A DNA stretch of 64,000 bases. Origin: Erysipelotrichales bacterium. GTDB lineage: Bacteria; Bacillota_I; Bacilli_A; Erysipelotrichales; Erysipelotrichaceae. The notes below the pieces were generated by a model. That model had not been told where the DNA came from. It worked only from the letters and a program-made list of their open reading frames with translations, and did no database searches. The first letter of the stretch is position 1. Every line of letters begins with the position of its first letter. The stretch spans positions 1 through 64,000 of the forward strand of contig CAJTJP010000011.1 of NCBI GenBank assembly GCA_910576855.1, read 5' to 3'. Shown in pieces: positions 15,735-25,040 of this stretch. The translations under genes were made by a program, and so were the position numbers.

Positions 15735-18614
15735 ATGAGAAAAAGCTTTTATAAAATTACACTGATACTCTGTTTGTTTCTGAGCACGCTTATCGGTGTA
15801 AACGGAAACGACGATAGCTTTTATGTGGAGGAGATTAAAAGCGACGGCAGTACCGAAATACTGGATCAGGCAGAATCCTATACAGTTGCGAAGGCAAGCT
15901 ATGATGCACATGTCGCAAACGTGAATAATATACAAATCAGACAAGGGGAAACGATTTGGAAAATGAAATACGGTGTAGTTCTGTTTCAAACCAGCAAAAC
16001 CTGTGATTATAATGTTACCTACTTAAGTGAAAACGGGAATGGCTATACGAACGGCTGTTACGGAATCGATGCCGCCTATATAGGCTCTTCGAATTCCGGT
16101 TATTCAGACTTTTACATATCAGGTATCTACGGCAGTACAACCTCAGATGACGTAACTCTGCTGCCGATTGAAACAGCCAAACAGGTTTCGTCGTATCTTG
16201 TAGATGAAGGAAAGCTGTATCATCAAATCAAAACCGATATGAAGCAACAGACCTATTCGGGAATCGTTTACCTAGGTGAAGCTCCCGATTATCTAAAGGA
16301 AGGGGCAGAATACTATTCCTACGATGGACATTATTTTTATCCCGCAAGTGAAGATTACAGCGGCTTCCATCGAATGATCGATGATTTACAGGCTGAAACA
16401 CACACCCATGCGATCAATGCCGCAGCTCCCTTTTATCAATATTTTCAATACCTATCACACCGCAGTGAAACATCATACGGGGAAAAAGAGCTGGACAGCT
16501 ACTTCAGCGACTATCTGCAGATAAAAGGACCGCTGACAGGCTATCGCAGTAATCAAACCTCTTATCATGCGATTTTAACGCAGAGCCTATTAAAAGGCAG
16601 TGCTCCGGCCTTTCTGCAGTATCAAAATGAATTCGGTGCCAATGCACTGATGATGATTGCGCTGTCGATGAATGAAACTGCGGTCGGCAGAAGCTACCTT
16701 GCCTATTCCCGCAATAATCTATTCGGTCATGCGGCCTTTGACTCCGCAGTTGAGGAAAATGCCTCTCGTTATCACAGCGTGGAAGCAAGCATCTATTCCC
16801 ATGCTTATCATTATCTTCATGAGGGCTATGCAGACCCTGACAATTATGTATGGCACGGCGGATACTTCGGCAATAAGGCAAGCGGTATGAACGTGATGTA
16901 TGCCTCCGATCCATATTGGGGTGAAAAAGCCGCACAATACTGTGTGAAGCTGGATGAAGCCTTGGGCGGCAAGGACATCAATCATTACCCGCTCGGTATC
17001 ATCAAGGGCGGACATAATGTATCTTTTTATAGGGAACCTGATGATACATCGGATAAGCTTTATACAACAAGCGGTTTAACCGATTTTGCGGTCATTCTGT
17101 TAAAGGAAACAGGCGACTATTATCAAATCCAAAGTGAACAGACGGTAACGAAAGGACATGGCTATCGTTTCGATAGGGATATCGCTTATGTGAAAAAAAG
17201 TGAAATCGATATCGTAAGTCAACCAATCAAAACCGAGGACACAAAGCGCTACCTCATCAGCTTTGATGCACAGGACGGCGAATTCGAAAATCAAACAAAC
17301 GAACTAAAGCTTAGCTTAAAGGAAGGACAAATACCTTCAGTAATACCGCCGATCAAGCAGGGTTGGCTGTTTACCGGATGGAATAAGGAAATACAGCCGG
17401 TCTCAGATAACGATACCTATATCGCACTGTATGAGAAAATCACCAAGGTAAGCTTGGCAAAACAACCGAAGCTGTCTTATGAATTAGAGGAACAGGTTGA
17501 TGTCAGCGGCGGCATCCTGCAGATTGAGCTGGAAAACGGTGAAAACAAACAAATACCGCTGAACAGTTCAATGATATCGGCCTTTGACAATGAAAAAAGC
17601 GGTAAGCAAACAATTCAGGTAACCTATCAGGGCGCATCATGTGAATATGAGATTGAATTTCATGCGGCTGAAAAGGAACAAAAATCAGATATTACGGCAC
17701 AGGCAGAAGCTTTGTTGAAAAAGCTTGATTCGGATCAGCCGATCGATGATGCAACAAAAGAACAGCTGCTTAAGCTGAAAACGAAAATGGATCAACAGGG
17801 TATTGCCGACTTCAATGTCGATGACTATCGCCGCTTTGACGCCGCACTTCAAAAAGCATACGGATCCTCATTAAGGACATTGGTTCATGACGATGATTCC
17901 AAGCTCAGTGTCAGCGGCCTAAGCGTTGCCGTACCGTTAGATGAACCTTCATTCTTTCCGCAAACGATTCATTTTTCCTTTCGCAAGGATGTAGATGATG
18001 AAGCAGAAGCACTGTTAAAAAAGGTTGCGGAAGGAAACGGTTATACAAGCGATTATTATTTTCGTGTCAATGTCAAACATGGCTCTGATCCGATTAAACT
18101 TCAGGAATCGCTCATTTATTCCCTGCCGATTGAAAATGACACTAAAATAAACCGCCATTATATGGTATTGGCATATGAAAACGGCGAGGTCATTCAAATA
18201 CCGGCGGAACAGGCATCCAATCAAATTCGCTTCTTAAGCAAGCATATCGGTGATTTTGCGCTTGTTTATCGAAGCACTTCCAATACCTATCAAACCGATA
18301 ATCAGATTGAAAACAACAGTGCGGCAACCAATCCGTTCTCCCTATGGGATTATTTGATATGGATCATAGGTGCGCTTACTATACTGAGCCTGATCGTATT
18401 CGGTGTGATTTTCAGAAGCAGACGCCGCAAAGGAAAACGAGGAAATAAGCCGATTGAAAAACCAAAAGCGAAACAAAAAAGAAAACGCAAAGACAGAAAA
18501 AAACGCAAGGAAACAAACAAATCGGAAAGTACGCAGCCACCGCAAGTCGAAGCTGTTCATGAAATCGATGAGCAGGAAGATGAGGAGGAATTGATTCACT
18601 ATTTCCGCAATTAA
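15735..18614 (+). CDS. Large secreted glucosaminidase-type wall hydrolase with C-terminal membrane anchor
   Basis: 959 residues. A signal peptide (ITLILCLFLSTLIGVNG) precedes a unique N-terminal region. The section around residues 285-425 fits the endo-N-acetylglucosaminidase fold: SLLKGSAPAFLQYQNEFGAN, LSMNETAVGRSYLAYSRNNLFG with the catalytic Glu, then VWHGGYFGNKASG. Next come an SH3-like part and an InlB/Listeria-Bacteroides repeat near 515-565 (GWLFTGWN). The end has one helix (LIWIIGALTILSLIVFGVIF), a very basic tail rich in K/R, then an acidic end. It is probably membrane-anchored with wall-lytic activity. Confidence 0.85.
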   Translation: MRKSFYKITLILCLFLSTLIGVNGNDDSFYVEEIKSDGSTEILDQAESYTVAKASYDAHVANVNNIQIRQGETIWKMKYGVVLFQTSKTCDYNVTYLSENGNGYTNGCYGIDAAYIGSSNSGYSDFYISGIYGSTTSDDVTLLPIETAKQVSSYLVDEGKLYHQIKTDMKQQTYSGIVYLGEAPDYLKEGAEYYSYDGHYFYPASEDYSGFHRMIDDLQAETHTHAINAAAPFYQYFQYLSHRSETSYGEKELDSYFSDYLQIKGPLTGYRSNQTSYHAILTQSLLKGSAPAFLQYQNEFGANALMMIALSMNETAVGRSYLAYSRNNLFGHAAFDSAVEENASRYHSVEASIYSHAYHYLHEGYADPDNYVWHGGYFGNKASGMNVMYASDPYWGEKAAQYCVKLDEALGGKDINHYPLGIIKGGHNVSFYREPDDTSDKLYTTSGLTDFAVILLKETGDYYQIQSEQTVTKGHGYRFDRDIAYVKKSEIDIVSQPIKTEDTKRYLISFDAQDGEFENQTNELKLSLKEGQIPSVIPPIKQGWLFTGWNKEIQPVSDNDTYIALYEKITKVSLAKQPKLSYELEEQVDVSGGILQIELENGENKQIPLNSSMISAFDNEKSGKQTIQVTYQGASCEYEIEFHAAEKEQKSDITAQAEALLKKLDSDQPIDDATKEQLLKLKTKMDQQGIADFNVDDYRRFDAALQKAYGSSLRTLVHDDDSKLSVSGLSVAVPLDEPSFFPQTIHFSFRKDVDDEAEALLKKVAEGNGYTSDYYFRVNVKHGSDPIKLQESLIYSLPIENDTKINRHYMVLAYENGEVIQIPAEQASNQIRFLSKHIGDFALVYRSTSNTYQTDNQIENNSAATNPFSLWDYLIWIIGALTILSLIVFGVIFRSRRRKGKRGNKPIEKPKAKQKRKRKDRKKRKETNKSESTQPPQVEAVHEIDEQEDEEELIHYFRN

Positions 18615-18638
18615 CTAAAAAAAACGAAACAGCTGTGA

Positions 18639-18683
18639 ACAGACAGAATAAAGCTATCAATGCGAACACTGTCTGTTTTTTTC
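18639..18683 (+). terminator. Terminator after the wall hydrolase gene
   Basis: ACAGACAG (18639-18646) pairs with CTGTCTGT (18669-18676), followed by TTTTTTC. Confidence 0.8.
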
Positions 18684-18780
18684 TTACCCTTACGATTGCC
18701 GCTTACTCGCCTTTTTTACTCCCTATTATACGAATTCCCCCAACGCCTTTCATTTTCTTTCTGAAAATTAATGAAAAGCA

Positions 18781-18809
18781 TTGACAATACGCAATACAGC
18801 GTTTAATAT
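18781..18809 (+). promoter_or_regulatory. Promoter of the histidine operon
   Basis: Consensus TTGACA (18781-18786), 17-base spacer, TAATAT (18804-18809). The T-box leader starts about 10 bases downstream. Confidence 0.8.
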
Positions 18810-18829
18810 TATATAATAAAAGCAATGAT

Positions 18830-19090
18830 GGGAATAGTATTTAAAGACAGCATGTACAGAGAGTTTCCGTTCGGTGAAAGGAAATCAGGCCTCTTTAAAG
18901 AACACGCCCCTGAGCTGTTAAGGCGAACCTTCGTATAACGATCATTAGTCTTAATCGTCCTTCCCGTGCGACGTTACAAGCATCGGAGTATGCAGTTACT
19001 CGATAAGGTCATTCTTTGTGAAAAGAATGATAAAATAAGGTGGAACCACGTAAGTATAAGCTTTCGTCCTTAGGATGAAGCTTTTTTTAT
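18830..19090 (+). promoter_or_regulatory. T-box riboswitch (His specifier) of the his operon
   Basis: The leader has Stem I features. GAACACGCCCC carries a specifier CAC at 18903-18905, the usual place on the 3' side of Stem I, followed by a purine. The T-box sequence AAGGTGGAACCACG is at 19037-19050. The terminator stem GCTTTCGTCC/GGATGAAGC with T7 lies at 19058-19088. Uncharged tRNA-His should pair with CAC and the TGGA bulge and favour antitermination, turning the operon on when histidine is short. Confidence 0.92.
19058..19088 (+). terminator. Intrinsic terminator of the T-box
   Basis: The stem AAGCTTTCGTCC / GGATGAAGCTT with a 3-base loop is followed by TTTTT. Its 5' side can alternatively pair with the T-box antiterminator. 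Confidence 0.85.
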
Positions 19091-19104
19091 GAAAGGAGCT
19101 TACT

Positions 19105-20220
19105 ATGATTGAATTTACAACACCGTTAGGTACAAGAGATTTGATACAGCAGGAATGTGTGGATAAGCGCCGTTTGGAACAGCATTTCCGTCATATATTT
19201 GAACGTTGGGGCTATGAGGAGGTCATGACTCCGATGCTGGAATATTATCAAACCTTTTCCATCGCCAATATGAAGGAAAAAGAGGTATATAAAATATTAG
19301 ATGCTTCCAATCGTATCGTTACCCTTCGCGGTGATATGACAATACCGATTTCACGTGTTGTCGCAACAAAATTCAAGGAAGCACCGTTGCCTTTGCGCTT
19401 TCAATACTGTGCCAATGTATTTAAGGTCAAGGAACGCATGAGCGGTAATCAAAATGAAAGCACCGATTGCGGTGTGGAACTTTACGGTGTGGAATCCTCA
19501 GTCGGTGATTTGGAGATCCTTGCGTGTGCCTTAGATGCGCTCAGTGTATTAGAGGGCTTTCAATATACGCTTGAAATCGGTAATCGCAATTTCTTTCATA
19601 CGGCATGTGAAATACTGGATTTAGCAAAAACAGAAATTGATCAGCTTTCCGATTATATCAATCGCAAAAGCTTGAAGGAGCTGAACGATTATGTTGATGA
19701 TTTAAGCATCTCCGATCAGCATAAGCAGTTCTTTAAGCAGTTGCCGTGGCTTTGCGGTGATCTTTCTACGATCAAGGAAGGGCGCGACATTGCCTTTGAT
19801 AATCGTTTAACCGCCATACTCGATGAGTTGGAACAGCTTTGCGCACAGCTGATTGCGCTCGGCTATGAAAAGCATATTTCGATTGATTTAAGCAAATTAC
19901 CGCGTATGGAGTATTATACCGGCATTATCTTTGACGCCTATGCCGAAGGAATTGCGGACAGCGTATTGAGCGGCGGACGCTATGATCAACTGACACAGCG
20001 CTTCGGCAAAAGCATCAGTGCCGTCGGCTTTGCGATTCGCTTAGATGCACTGGCTTCCTTACTGCATTATCCGAGTGCTCAAAAAACAATTCTGCTTTCT
20101 TATCCTTCTCATTTACAGCTGCAGGCATTACGCACGGCACAAACACTTCGTGAAACAGCGATTGTGAAGCTGTCTGTTGATGAAACACTAAACGAAATCA
20201 CACAAAAGGAGGAAATGTAA
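19105..20220 (+). CDS. hisZ: ATP phosphoribosyltransferase regulatory subunit HisZ
   Basis: 371 residues. A histidyl-tRNA synthetase-like catalytic fold without the anticodon-binding domain, as expected for HisZ: TPLGTRDLIQQECVDKRRLE, TLRGDMTIPISRVVAT, PLRFQYCANVFK and LSGGRYDQLTQRFG. It forms the hetero-octamer with short HisG and gives it histidine feedback. First gene of the operon; AAAGGAGCTTACT precedes the ATG. Confidence 0.93.
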   Translation: MIEFTTPLGTRDLIQQECVDKRRLEQHFRHIFERWGYEEVMTPMLEYYQTFSIANMKEKEVYKILDASNRIVTLRGDMTIPISRVVATKFKEAPLPLRFQYCANVFKVKERMSGNQNESTDCGVELYGVESSVGDLEILACALDALSVLEGFQYTLEIGNRNFFHTACEILDLAKTEIDQLSDYINRKSLKELNDYVDDLSISDQHKQFFKQLPWLCGDLSTIKEGRDIAFDNRLTAILDELEQLCAQLIALGYEKHISIDLSKLPRMEYYTGIIFDAYAEGIADSVLSGGRYDQLTQRFGKSISAVGFAIRLDALASLLHYPSAQKTILLSYPSHLQLQALRTAQTLRETAIVKLSVDETLNEITQKEEM

Positions 20221-20221
20221 T

Positions 20222-20857
20222 ATGTTGGCAATGGCACTGACAAAGGGACGCTTAGAAAAACAAAGCGTAAAGCTTTTGGAGCAAAGCGGTTATGGCATTG
20301 AAGCATTAAAGAATAAAGGTCGAGCACTCGTATTCCCCGATTCTAAAAAAGATATTTCCTACTTTCTTGTGAAGGCAAATGATTGTGTGACCTATGTGGA
20401 GCACGGTGTTGCCGATATCGGTGTTGTCGGAAAGGATACGCTGCTGGAAAGCAATGCGCAGTTCTACGAGGTCATGGATTTGGGAATCGGAAAATGTCGT
20501 TTTATTCTTGCTTCGCTGCCGGAGAAGAACGTATTGAAAAAACAAGGACATATCAAAATCGGCACAAAATACCCTGCCGTCACAAAGCGTTATTTTAAAC
20601 AAAAGGGCTTAGATGTAGAAATCATTAAAATTGACGGGTCGGTCGAATTGGCACCGATCTTAGGCTTATGCGATGCCGTCGTTGATATTATGGAAACAGG
20701 CACGACTCTAAAGGAAAACGGTCTTGTCGTATTTGATACAGTATGTGAAATCAGTGCTCGTATCATTGTCAATAAAGCAAGCTTTCGTTTAAAGCGAAAT
20801 GAAATTCAAGCACTGCTGAATGATTTAAAGCAGGCACTGAAGGAGGTAGAGCTATGA
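20222..20857 (+). CDS. hisG: ATP phosphoribosyltransferase, short form
   Basis: 211 residues, the length of HisG(S) which needs HisZ. Starts MALTKGRLEKQSVKLLEQ. VEHGVADIGVVGKDTLLE and the PRPP-binding segment DAVVDIMETGTTLKENGL are present. It catalyses the first step, joining ATP and PRPP. One base after the hisZ stop; AGGAGGAAATG lies inside the hisZ end. Confidence 0.95.
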   Translation: MLAMALTKGRLEKQSVKLLEQSGYGIEALKNKGRALVFPDSKKDISYFLVKANDCVTYVEHGVADIGVVGKDTLLESNAQFYEVMDLGIGKCRFILASLPEKNVLKKQGHIKIGTKYPAVTKRYFKQKGLDVEIIKIDGSVELAPILGLCDAVVDIMETGTTLKENGLVVFDTVCEISARIIVNKASFRLKRNEIQALLNDLKQALKEVEL

Positions 20858-22140
20858 TCAGACAATTTACAGGGGAAAACAAAGCCGAAATCGCAAAGTG
20901 GATCGGTGAGCGAAAAGCCGGTGATGATGCCTTGATTACACAACAGGTAAAAGGTATCATTGAAGCGGTGATTGCCGAGGGCGATACTGCGTTAATCAAG
21001 TATACCCAAGCCTTCGATCATGTCTCATTAAACTCCTTAAAGGTAAGTGAAGAAGAGCTGAAGCAGGCAATCGCAAAGGTTGATCGAGAATTTATTCAAT
21101 ATATGGAGGAAGCAAAGGAAAATATCATTTTCTATCATGAGGCGCAAAAGAAGCAAGGCTTTGAGCTTATAAAGGATGACGGCGTTTATCTCGGTCAGCG
21201 CATTATTCCGCTGCAGCGTGTCGGTGTGTATGTACCGGGCGGACGTGCCGCATATCCTTCCAGTGTGTTAATGAATGTACTTCCTGCCCGTATTGCCGGA
21301 GTGGAGGAAATCATTATGGTAACTCCCCCGAATGCCGAAGGAGGTATCGACCCGTATATCGCAGCAGCCGCTGAAATCGCCGGTGTCGATCAAATATATA
21401 AGGTAGGCGGTGCACAGGCTGTTGCCGCATTGGCTTACGGCACAAAAAGCATACCGCGTGTTGATAAAATCATCGGTCCCGGTAATATCTATGTCGCTAC
21501 AGCGAAAAAGCTTGTATACGGACAGGTGGATATCGATATGATCGCAGGTCCGAGTGAAATTCTTGTGATCGCTGATGAACAAGCCGATCCTCGCTATGTT
21601 GCGGCGGATTTACTGTCACAGGCAGAACATGATCCGATGGCCTCCGCGATTCTTTTAACGACAAGCACGGAATTAGCCGGTGCTGTCACAGAACAGCTGA
21701 AGCTTCAGACAGAACGACTCAGCAAGCAGGAAATCATCAAGGAGAGCCTTGCGAATTACGGAGCGATCATGGTTCTTGATACATTGGCGGAATGTATTGA
21801 GCTTTCCAATCAGCTTGCCCCCGAGCATTTAGAGCTGATGGTCGCTGAGCCAAAGCAGTATTTAGATAGCATCCGCAATGCGGGAAGCATTTTCCTCGGC
21901 TATATGACATGTGAGTCCATCGGTGATTACTTCGGCGGAACGAATCATGTATTGCCGACCGGCGGTACTGCCCGTTTCTATTCCGCTTTGAATGTCGATA
22001 ATTTTGTTAAAAAATCCTCTTATCTATACTGGAGTGAAGATGCCTTACAAAAGGACGGCAAAAAGATCATTCATATTGCCGAGCAGGAGCACTTGGATGC
22101 ACATGCGAATGCGGTGAAGGTGAGGTTACACCATGAGTAG
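20854..22140 (+). CDS. hisD: Histidinol dehydrogenase
   Basis: 428 residues. YVPGGRAAYPSSVLMNVLPA, QAVAALAYGT, DMIAGPSEILV and the zinc/catalytic region LAPEHLELMV are all present, and GTNHVLPTGGTARF is near the C-terminus. It oxidises histidinol to histidine in two NAD-dependent steps. Overlaps hisG by 4 bases (ATGA). Confidence 0.96.
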   Translation: MIRQFTGENKAEIAKWIGERKAGDDALITQQVKGIIEAVIAEGDTALIKYTQAFDHVSLNSLKVSEEELKQAIAKVDREFIQYMEEAKENIIFYHEAQKKQGFELIKDDGVYLGQRIIPLQRVGVYVPGGRAAYPSSVLMNVLPARIAGVEEIIMVTPPNAEGGIDPYIAAAAEIAGVDQIYKVGGAQAVAALAYGTKSIPRVDKIIGPGNIYVATAKKLVYGQVDIDMIAGPSEILVIADEQADPRYVAADLLSQAEHDPMASAILLTTSTELAGAVTEQLKLQTERLSKQEIIKESLANYGAIMVLDTLAECIELSNQLAPEHLELMVAEPKQYLDSIRNAGSIFLGYMTCESIGDYFGGTNHVLPTGGTARFYSALNVDNFVKKSSYLYWSEDALQKDGKKIIHIAEQEHLDAHANAVKVRLHHE

Positions 22141-23164
22141 CACATATCAGGTGATACAAGAGGAGGGCATTCGCTTAAATGCCAATGAATCTCCCTTCCC
22201 TATATCCGAGGCCTGCCTGAAAGAAGTCATTGAAGCAGTTAATACGATTGAATTTCATCGCTATCCCGATGACAGCCATCAACAGCTCAAGGAAGCCTAT
22301 GCGAAATATCTCGGTTTACAAAAGGAACAGTTGATTATGGGAAACGGCAGTGATGAAATGATCGGATTGATTATCGCAACACAAATCAAAGAAAATGATT
22401 GTGTTTATACAATGGATCCTGATTTTTCCATGTATGATTATTATACATCACTTCACGGCGGTCATATGGCAACCTATGAATATCCGTTAAACAGTGTGTT
22501 TGATGTAAATAACTTTATTGAAAACGGAAAAAAAGCGAACGCAAAGCTTGTGATTTTCTCTAATCCGAATAATCCGAGCGGACAATGTGTCAGTGAGACA
22601 GATATCAAAAAAATTATTGAAGCATTTCATGATCGTATCATCGTTATTGATGAAGCATACGGTGAGTTCAATGATTTCAGTATGCTTCCCTATTTAAATG
22701 AATATAAAAATCTGATCGTACTGAGAACAATGTCAAAGGCCTTCGGTATGGCGGCAATTCGCTGCGGCTGTATGGCTGCCTGTGAAGCTACTGTTTCAAG
22801 CCTAATTTCCTACAAAGTTCCTTACAATATCAATTCTTTTACCCAAGTATGTGCAGTGATTCTTTTAAAGCACACACAAGAGATGAAGCAGAATATCGAT
22901 TTGTTGATCAAAGAGCGAGATACGATGTATCAAAAGATCAAGGAAGCCGATTTAACCGATATTACGATTTATCCGTCAAAGGCAAATTATCTTTACGGTA
23001 CATCATCGCGCAAACAAGAGCTGTTGGATGCCCTGAAGCAGCATAACATATTGATTCGTAATTATGCGAATAACGATTCGTTTCGTATCAGCATCGGAGC
23101 ACCGAAAGAAAATGAGCTGGTGCTTGAAATCATGAAAAGTGTGTTTCAAGTCAAGCATCAATAG
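22133..23164 (+). CDS. hisC: Histidinol-phosphate aminotransferase
   Basis: 343 residues, fold-type I PLP enzyme. IRLNANESPFP at the N-terminus, NPNNPSGQ, VIDEAYGEF, and the PLP lysine in RTMSKAFGMAAIRCG. It converts imidazole-acetol phosphate to histidinol phosphate. Overlaps hisD by 8 bases. Confidence 0.95.
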   Translation: MSSTYQVIQEEGIRLNANESPFPISEACLKEVIEAVNTIEFHRYPDDSHQQLKEAYAKYLGLQKEQLIMGNGSDEMIGLIIATQIKENDCVYTMDPDFSMYDYYTSLHGGHMATYEYPLNSVFDVNNFIENGKKANAKLVIFSNPNNPSGQCVSETDIKKIIEAFHDRIIVIDEAYGEFNDFSMLPYLNEYKNLIVLRTMSKAFGMAAIRCGCMAACEATVSSLISYKVPYNINSFTQVCAVILLKHTQEMKQNIDLLIKERDTMYQKIKEADLTDITIYPSKANYLYGTSSRKQELLDALKQHNILIRNYANNDSFRISIGAPKENELVLEIMKSVFQVKHQ

Positions 23165-23324
23165 TATCTGATTCAATAATCATAAGCAAAAACAACAATA
23201 AAAACAACAAGCCGAAACAAGCATACAAGGCGGCTACAATAAACCAACACCAACAAACAGATCGGCGAGCGACTGAACCAAGTCTTATGCAGAAAGCACT
23301 CGTTTGATAAAAAAGGAGGAAGCT
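23165..23324 (+). other. CA-rich spacer between hisC and hisB
   Basis: 160 bases without an ORF in an otherwise tightly packed operon. The plus strand is rich in CAA/AAC triplets with few T. I see no terminator or promoter in it. AAAAGGAGGAAGCT at its end is the hisB ribosome binding site. Confidence 0.5.
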
Positions 23325-23903
23325 ATGAGAACAGCGAAAAAAAGACGTACAACAAAGGAAAGCGATATATTCGTACAAATAAATTTAGACGGAAACAATT
23401 CAACAGAGATTTCAACCGGAATCGGATTCTTTGACCATATGCTTGAGCTGTTTGCGTTTCATGCGGGCATCTCTTTAAAGCTGCAGGCAAAGGGTGATCT
23501 ACAAGTGTGCGATCATCATACGGTTGAAGACTGCGGTATTGTCTTAGGAGAATGTATCAAGGAAGCACTCGGTGATAAAAAAGGCATTCATCGTTACGGA
23601 AGCTTCTTATTACCGATGGACGAAGCCTTAGTACAAATTGCTTTAGATATTTCAAATCGTCCCTATCTTGTCTATGATGCGGAAATCAAGCGTGAGATGA
23701 TCGGCAGCTTTTCCTGTGAAATGGTCAGTGAATTCTTACGGGCACTCGTAAATCAAGCAGGGATAACGCTGCATGTAAATGTACTGTACGGTGAAAACGA
23801 TCATCATAAAATTGAAGCAATTTTCAAAGGACTGGGACGAGCTTTCAAGCAGGCAATTTGTATTACCTCAAATGAATTGCCTTCCACAAAGGGGATGCTG
23901 TAA
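23325..23903 (+). CDS. hisB: Imidazoleglycerol-phosphate dehydratase
   Basis: 192 residues from ATG 23325, which follows AAAAGGAGGAAGCT; an upstream start at 23304 has no site. Manganese-binding motifs [28 protein letters not shown] and [16 protein letters not shown] are intact. Only the dehydratase domain is present; the histidinol-phosphatase domain of enterobacterial HisB is absent. Confidence 0.95.
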   Translation: MRTAKKRRTTKESDIFVQINLDGNNSTEISTGIGFFDHMLELFAFHAGISLKLQAKGDLQVCDHHTVEDCGIVLGECIKEALGDKKGIHRYGSFLLPMDEALVQIALDISNRPYLVYDAEIKREMIGSFSCEMVSEFLRALVNQAGITLHVNVLYGENDHHKIEAIFKGLGRAFKQAICITSNELPSTKGML

Positions 23904-24511
23904 TGATCGGCATTATCGATTACGGCGCAGGCAATCTGAAAAGCGTTCAAAATGCGCTGACAAGATTACATGCATCGCATATGCTGTGTGAAAACAAAGA
24001 GGATTTCAAGCTTTGCGATCGGTTGATTCTCCCCGGTGTCGGTGCCTTTGCAGATTGTATGGAACAGCTTCGAAAGCGTGAGCTGATTGCACCGATTCAA
24101 GCGGCAATCGCGGCTAAGGTTCCCTTTTTGGGCATCTGCTTAGGAATGCAGCTGTTATTTGAAAGCAGTGATGAAATACGTCATTGCGAAGGTCTCGGCA
24201 TTTTCAAGGGTCATATTAAACGCATGGAGGATACAAGTGTGAAAATCCCTCATATCGGTTGGAACGAGCTGGTATTTACGAAAGAAAATTCCCTGTTTCA
24301 AACACTGAAGCATCCGTATGTATATTATGTTCATTCCTACTACGCAACAAGCTATGAAGAACATGAATTGATTGCGTACAGCATTTACGGTAATATGAAG
24401 GTCCCGGGTGTCTTCCATAAGGATCATGTATGGGCATGTCAATTTCATCCCGAAAAAAGCGGTGAGGAAGGCTTGATGATGTTGAAAAACTTTCTTGCCT
24501 TTGAGGGCTAG
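23903..24511 (+). CDS. hisH: Imidazole glycerol phosphate synthase, glutaminase subunit
   Basis: 202 residues, class I glutamine amidotransferase. IIDYGAGNLKSVQNAL, the nucleophile in FLGICLGMQLLFE, and the His/Glu of CQFHPEKSGEEGL are present. It supplies ammonia to HisF. Overlaps hisB by one base (TAATG). Confidence 0.95.
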   Translation: MIGIIDYGAGNLKSVQNALTRLHASHMLCENKEDFKLCDRLILPGVGAFADCMEQLRKRELIAPIQAAIAAKVPFLGICLGMQLLFESSDEIRHCEGLGIFKGHIKRMEDTSVKIPHIGWNELVFTKENSLFQTLKHPYVYYVHSYYATSYEEHELIAYSIYGNMKVPGVFHKDHVWACQFHPEKSGEEGLMMLKNFLAFEG

Positions 24512-24514
24512 TAT

Positions 24515-25039
24515 ATGAAGCAATCATATATGATCAGAGAAGCAAGAGAAAGTGATGCGGCAGCGTTTTTGGCTTACACCAAAATTGTCGGCAGTGAATC
24601 TGATTATCTCAGTTTTGGGAAAGACGGTATTCCGATCACTGTTCAAGAGGAAGCCGATTTCATTCGTAATTATCAAAACGATTCACACAATGCCATGTGG
24701 TGTGCACTCGATCATAATGAAATCATCGCAGTTTGTTCCTTTGATGCAGTAAAAAACAAACGTATGGCACATCGTGCTTCGATCGGCATGTCAGTAAGGA
24801 AAGCATATTGGCATCAGGGGATCGCTACGGCAATGATGCAGAAGCTGATGGAACACGCAAAAGCACTTCCCGATGTTTCGATAATTACCTTAGAAGTCAT
24901 CTGTGAGAATAAACATGCGATTCATCTATACGAACGCTTTGGTTTTCAAATCTGCGGATGTCTGCATCAGTTTTTCAGAATTGATGGGAAAGATTATGAT
25001 GCTTATATAATGGAATGTGATTTAAGGAAAGGAAATTAA
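24515..25039 (+). CDS. GNAT acetyltransferase inside the his operon
   Basis: 174 residues. Acetyl-CoA site SVRKAYWHQGIATAMMQKLM (the QGIA loop) and LEVICENKHAIHLYERFGFQICG are typical of the RimI/RimL-like GNAT group. It sits 3 bases after hisH and 1 base before hisA, so it is surely cotranscribed. No known histidine step needs it. It could be a passenger or act on a pathway enzyme. Confidence 0.88.
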   Translation: MKQSYMIREARESDAAAFLAYTKIVGSESDYLSFGKDGIPITVQEEADFIRNYQNDSHNAMWCALDHNEIIAVCSFDAVKNKRMAHRASIGMSVRKAYWHQGIATAMMQKLMEHAKALPDVSIITLEVICENKHAIHLYERFGFQICGCLHQFFRIDGKDYDAYIMECDLRKGN

Positions 25040-25040
25040 T

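Noticed and set aside
16504-16935. 143-codon antisense frame inside the wall hydrolase gene
   Set aside because: Shadow of a long real gene with clear domains on the other strand.
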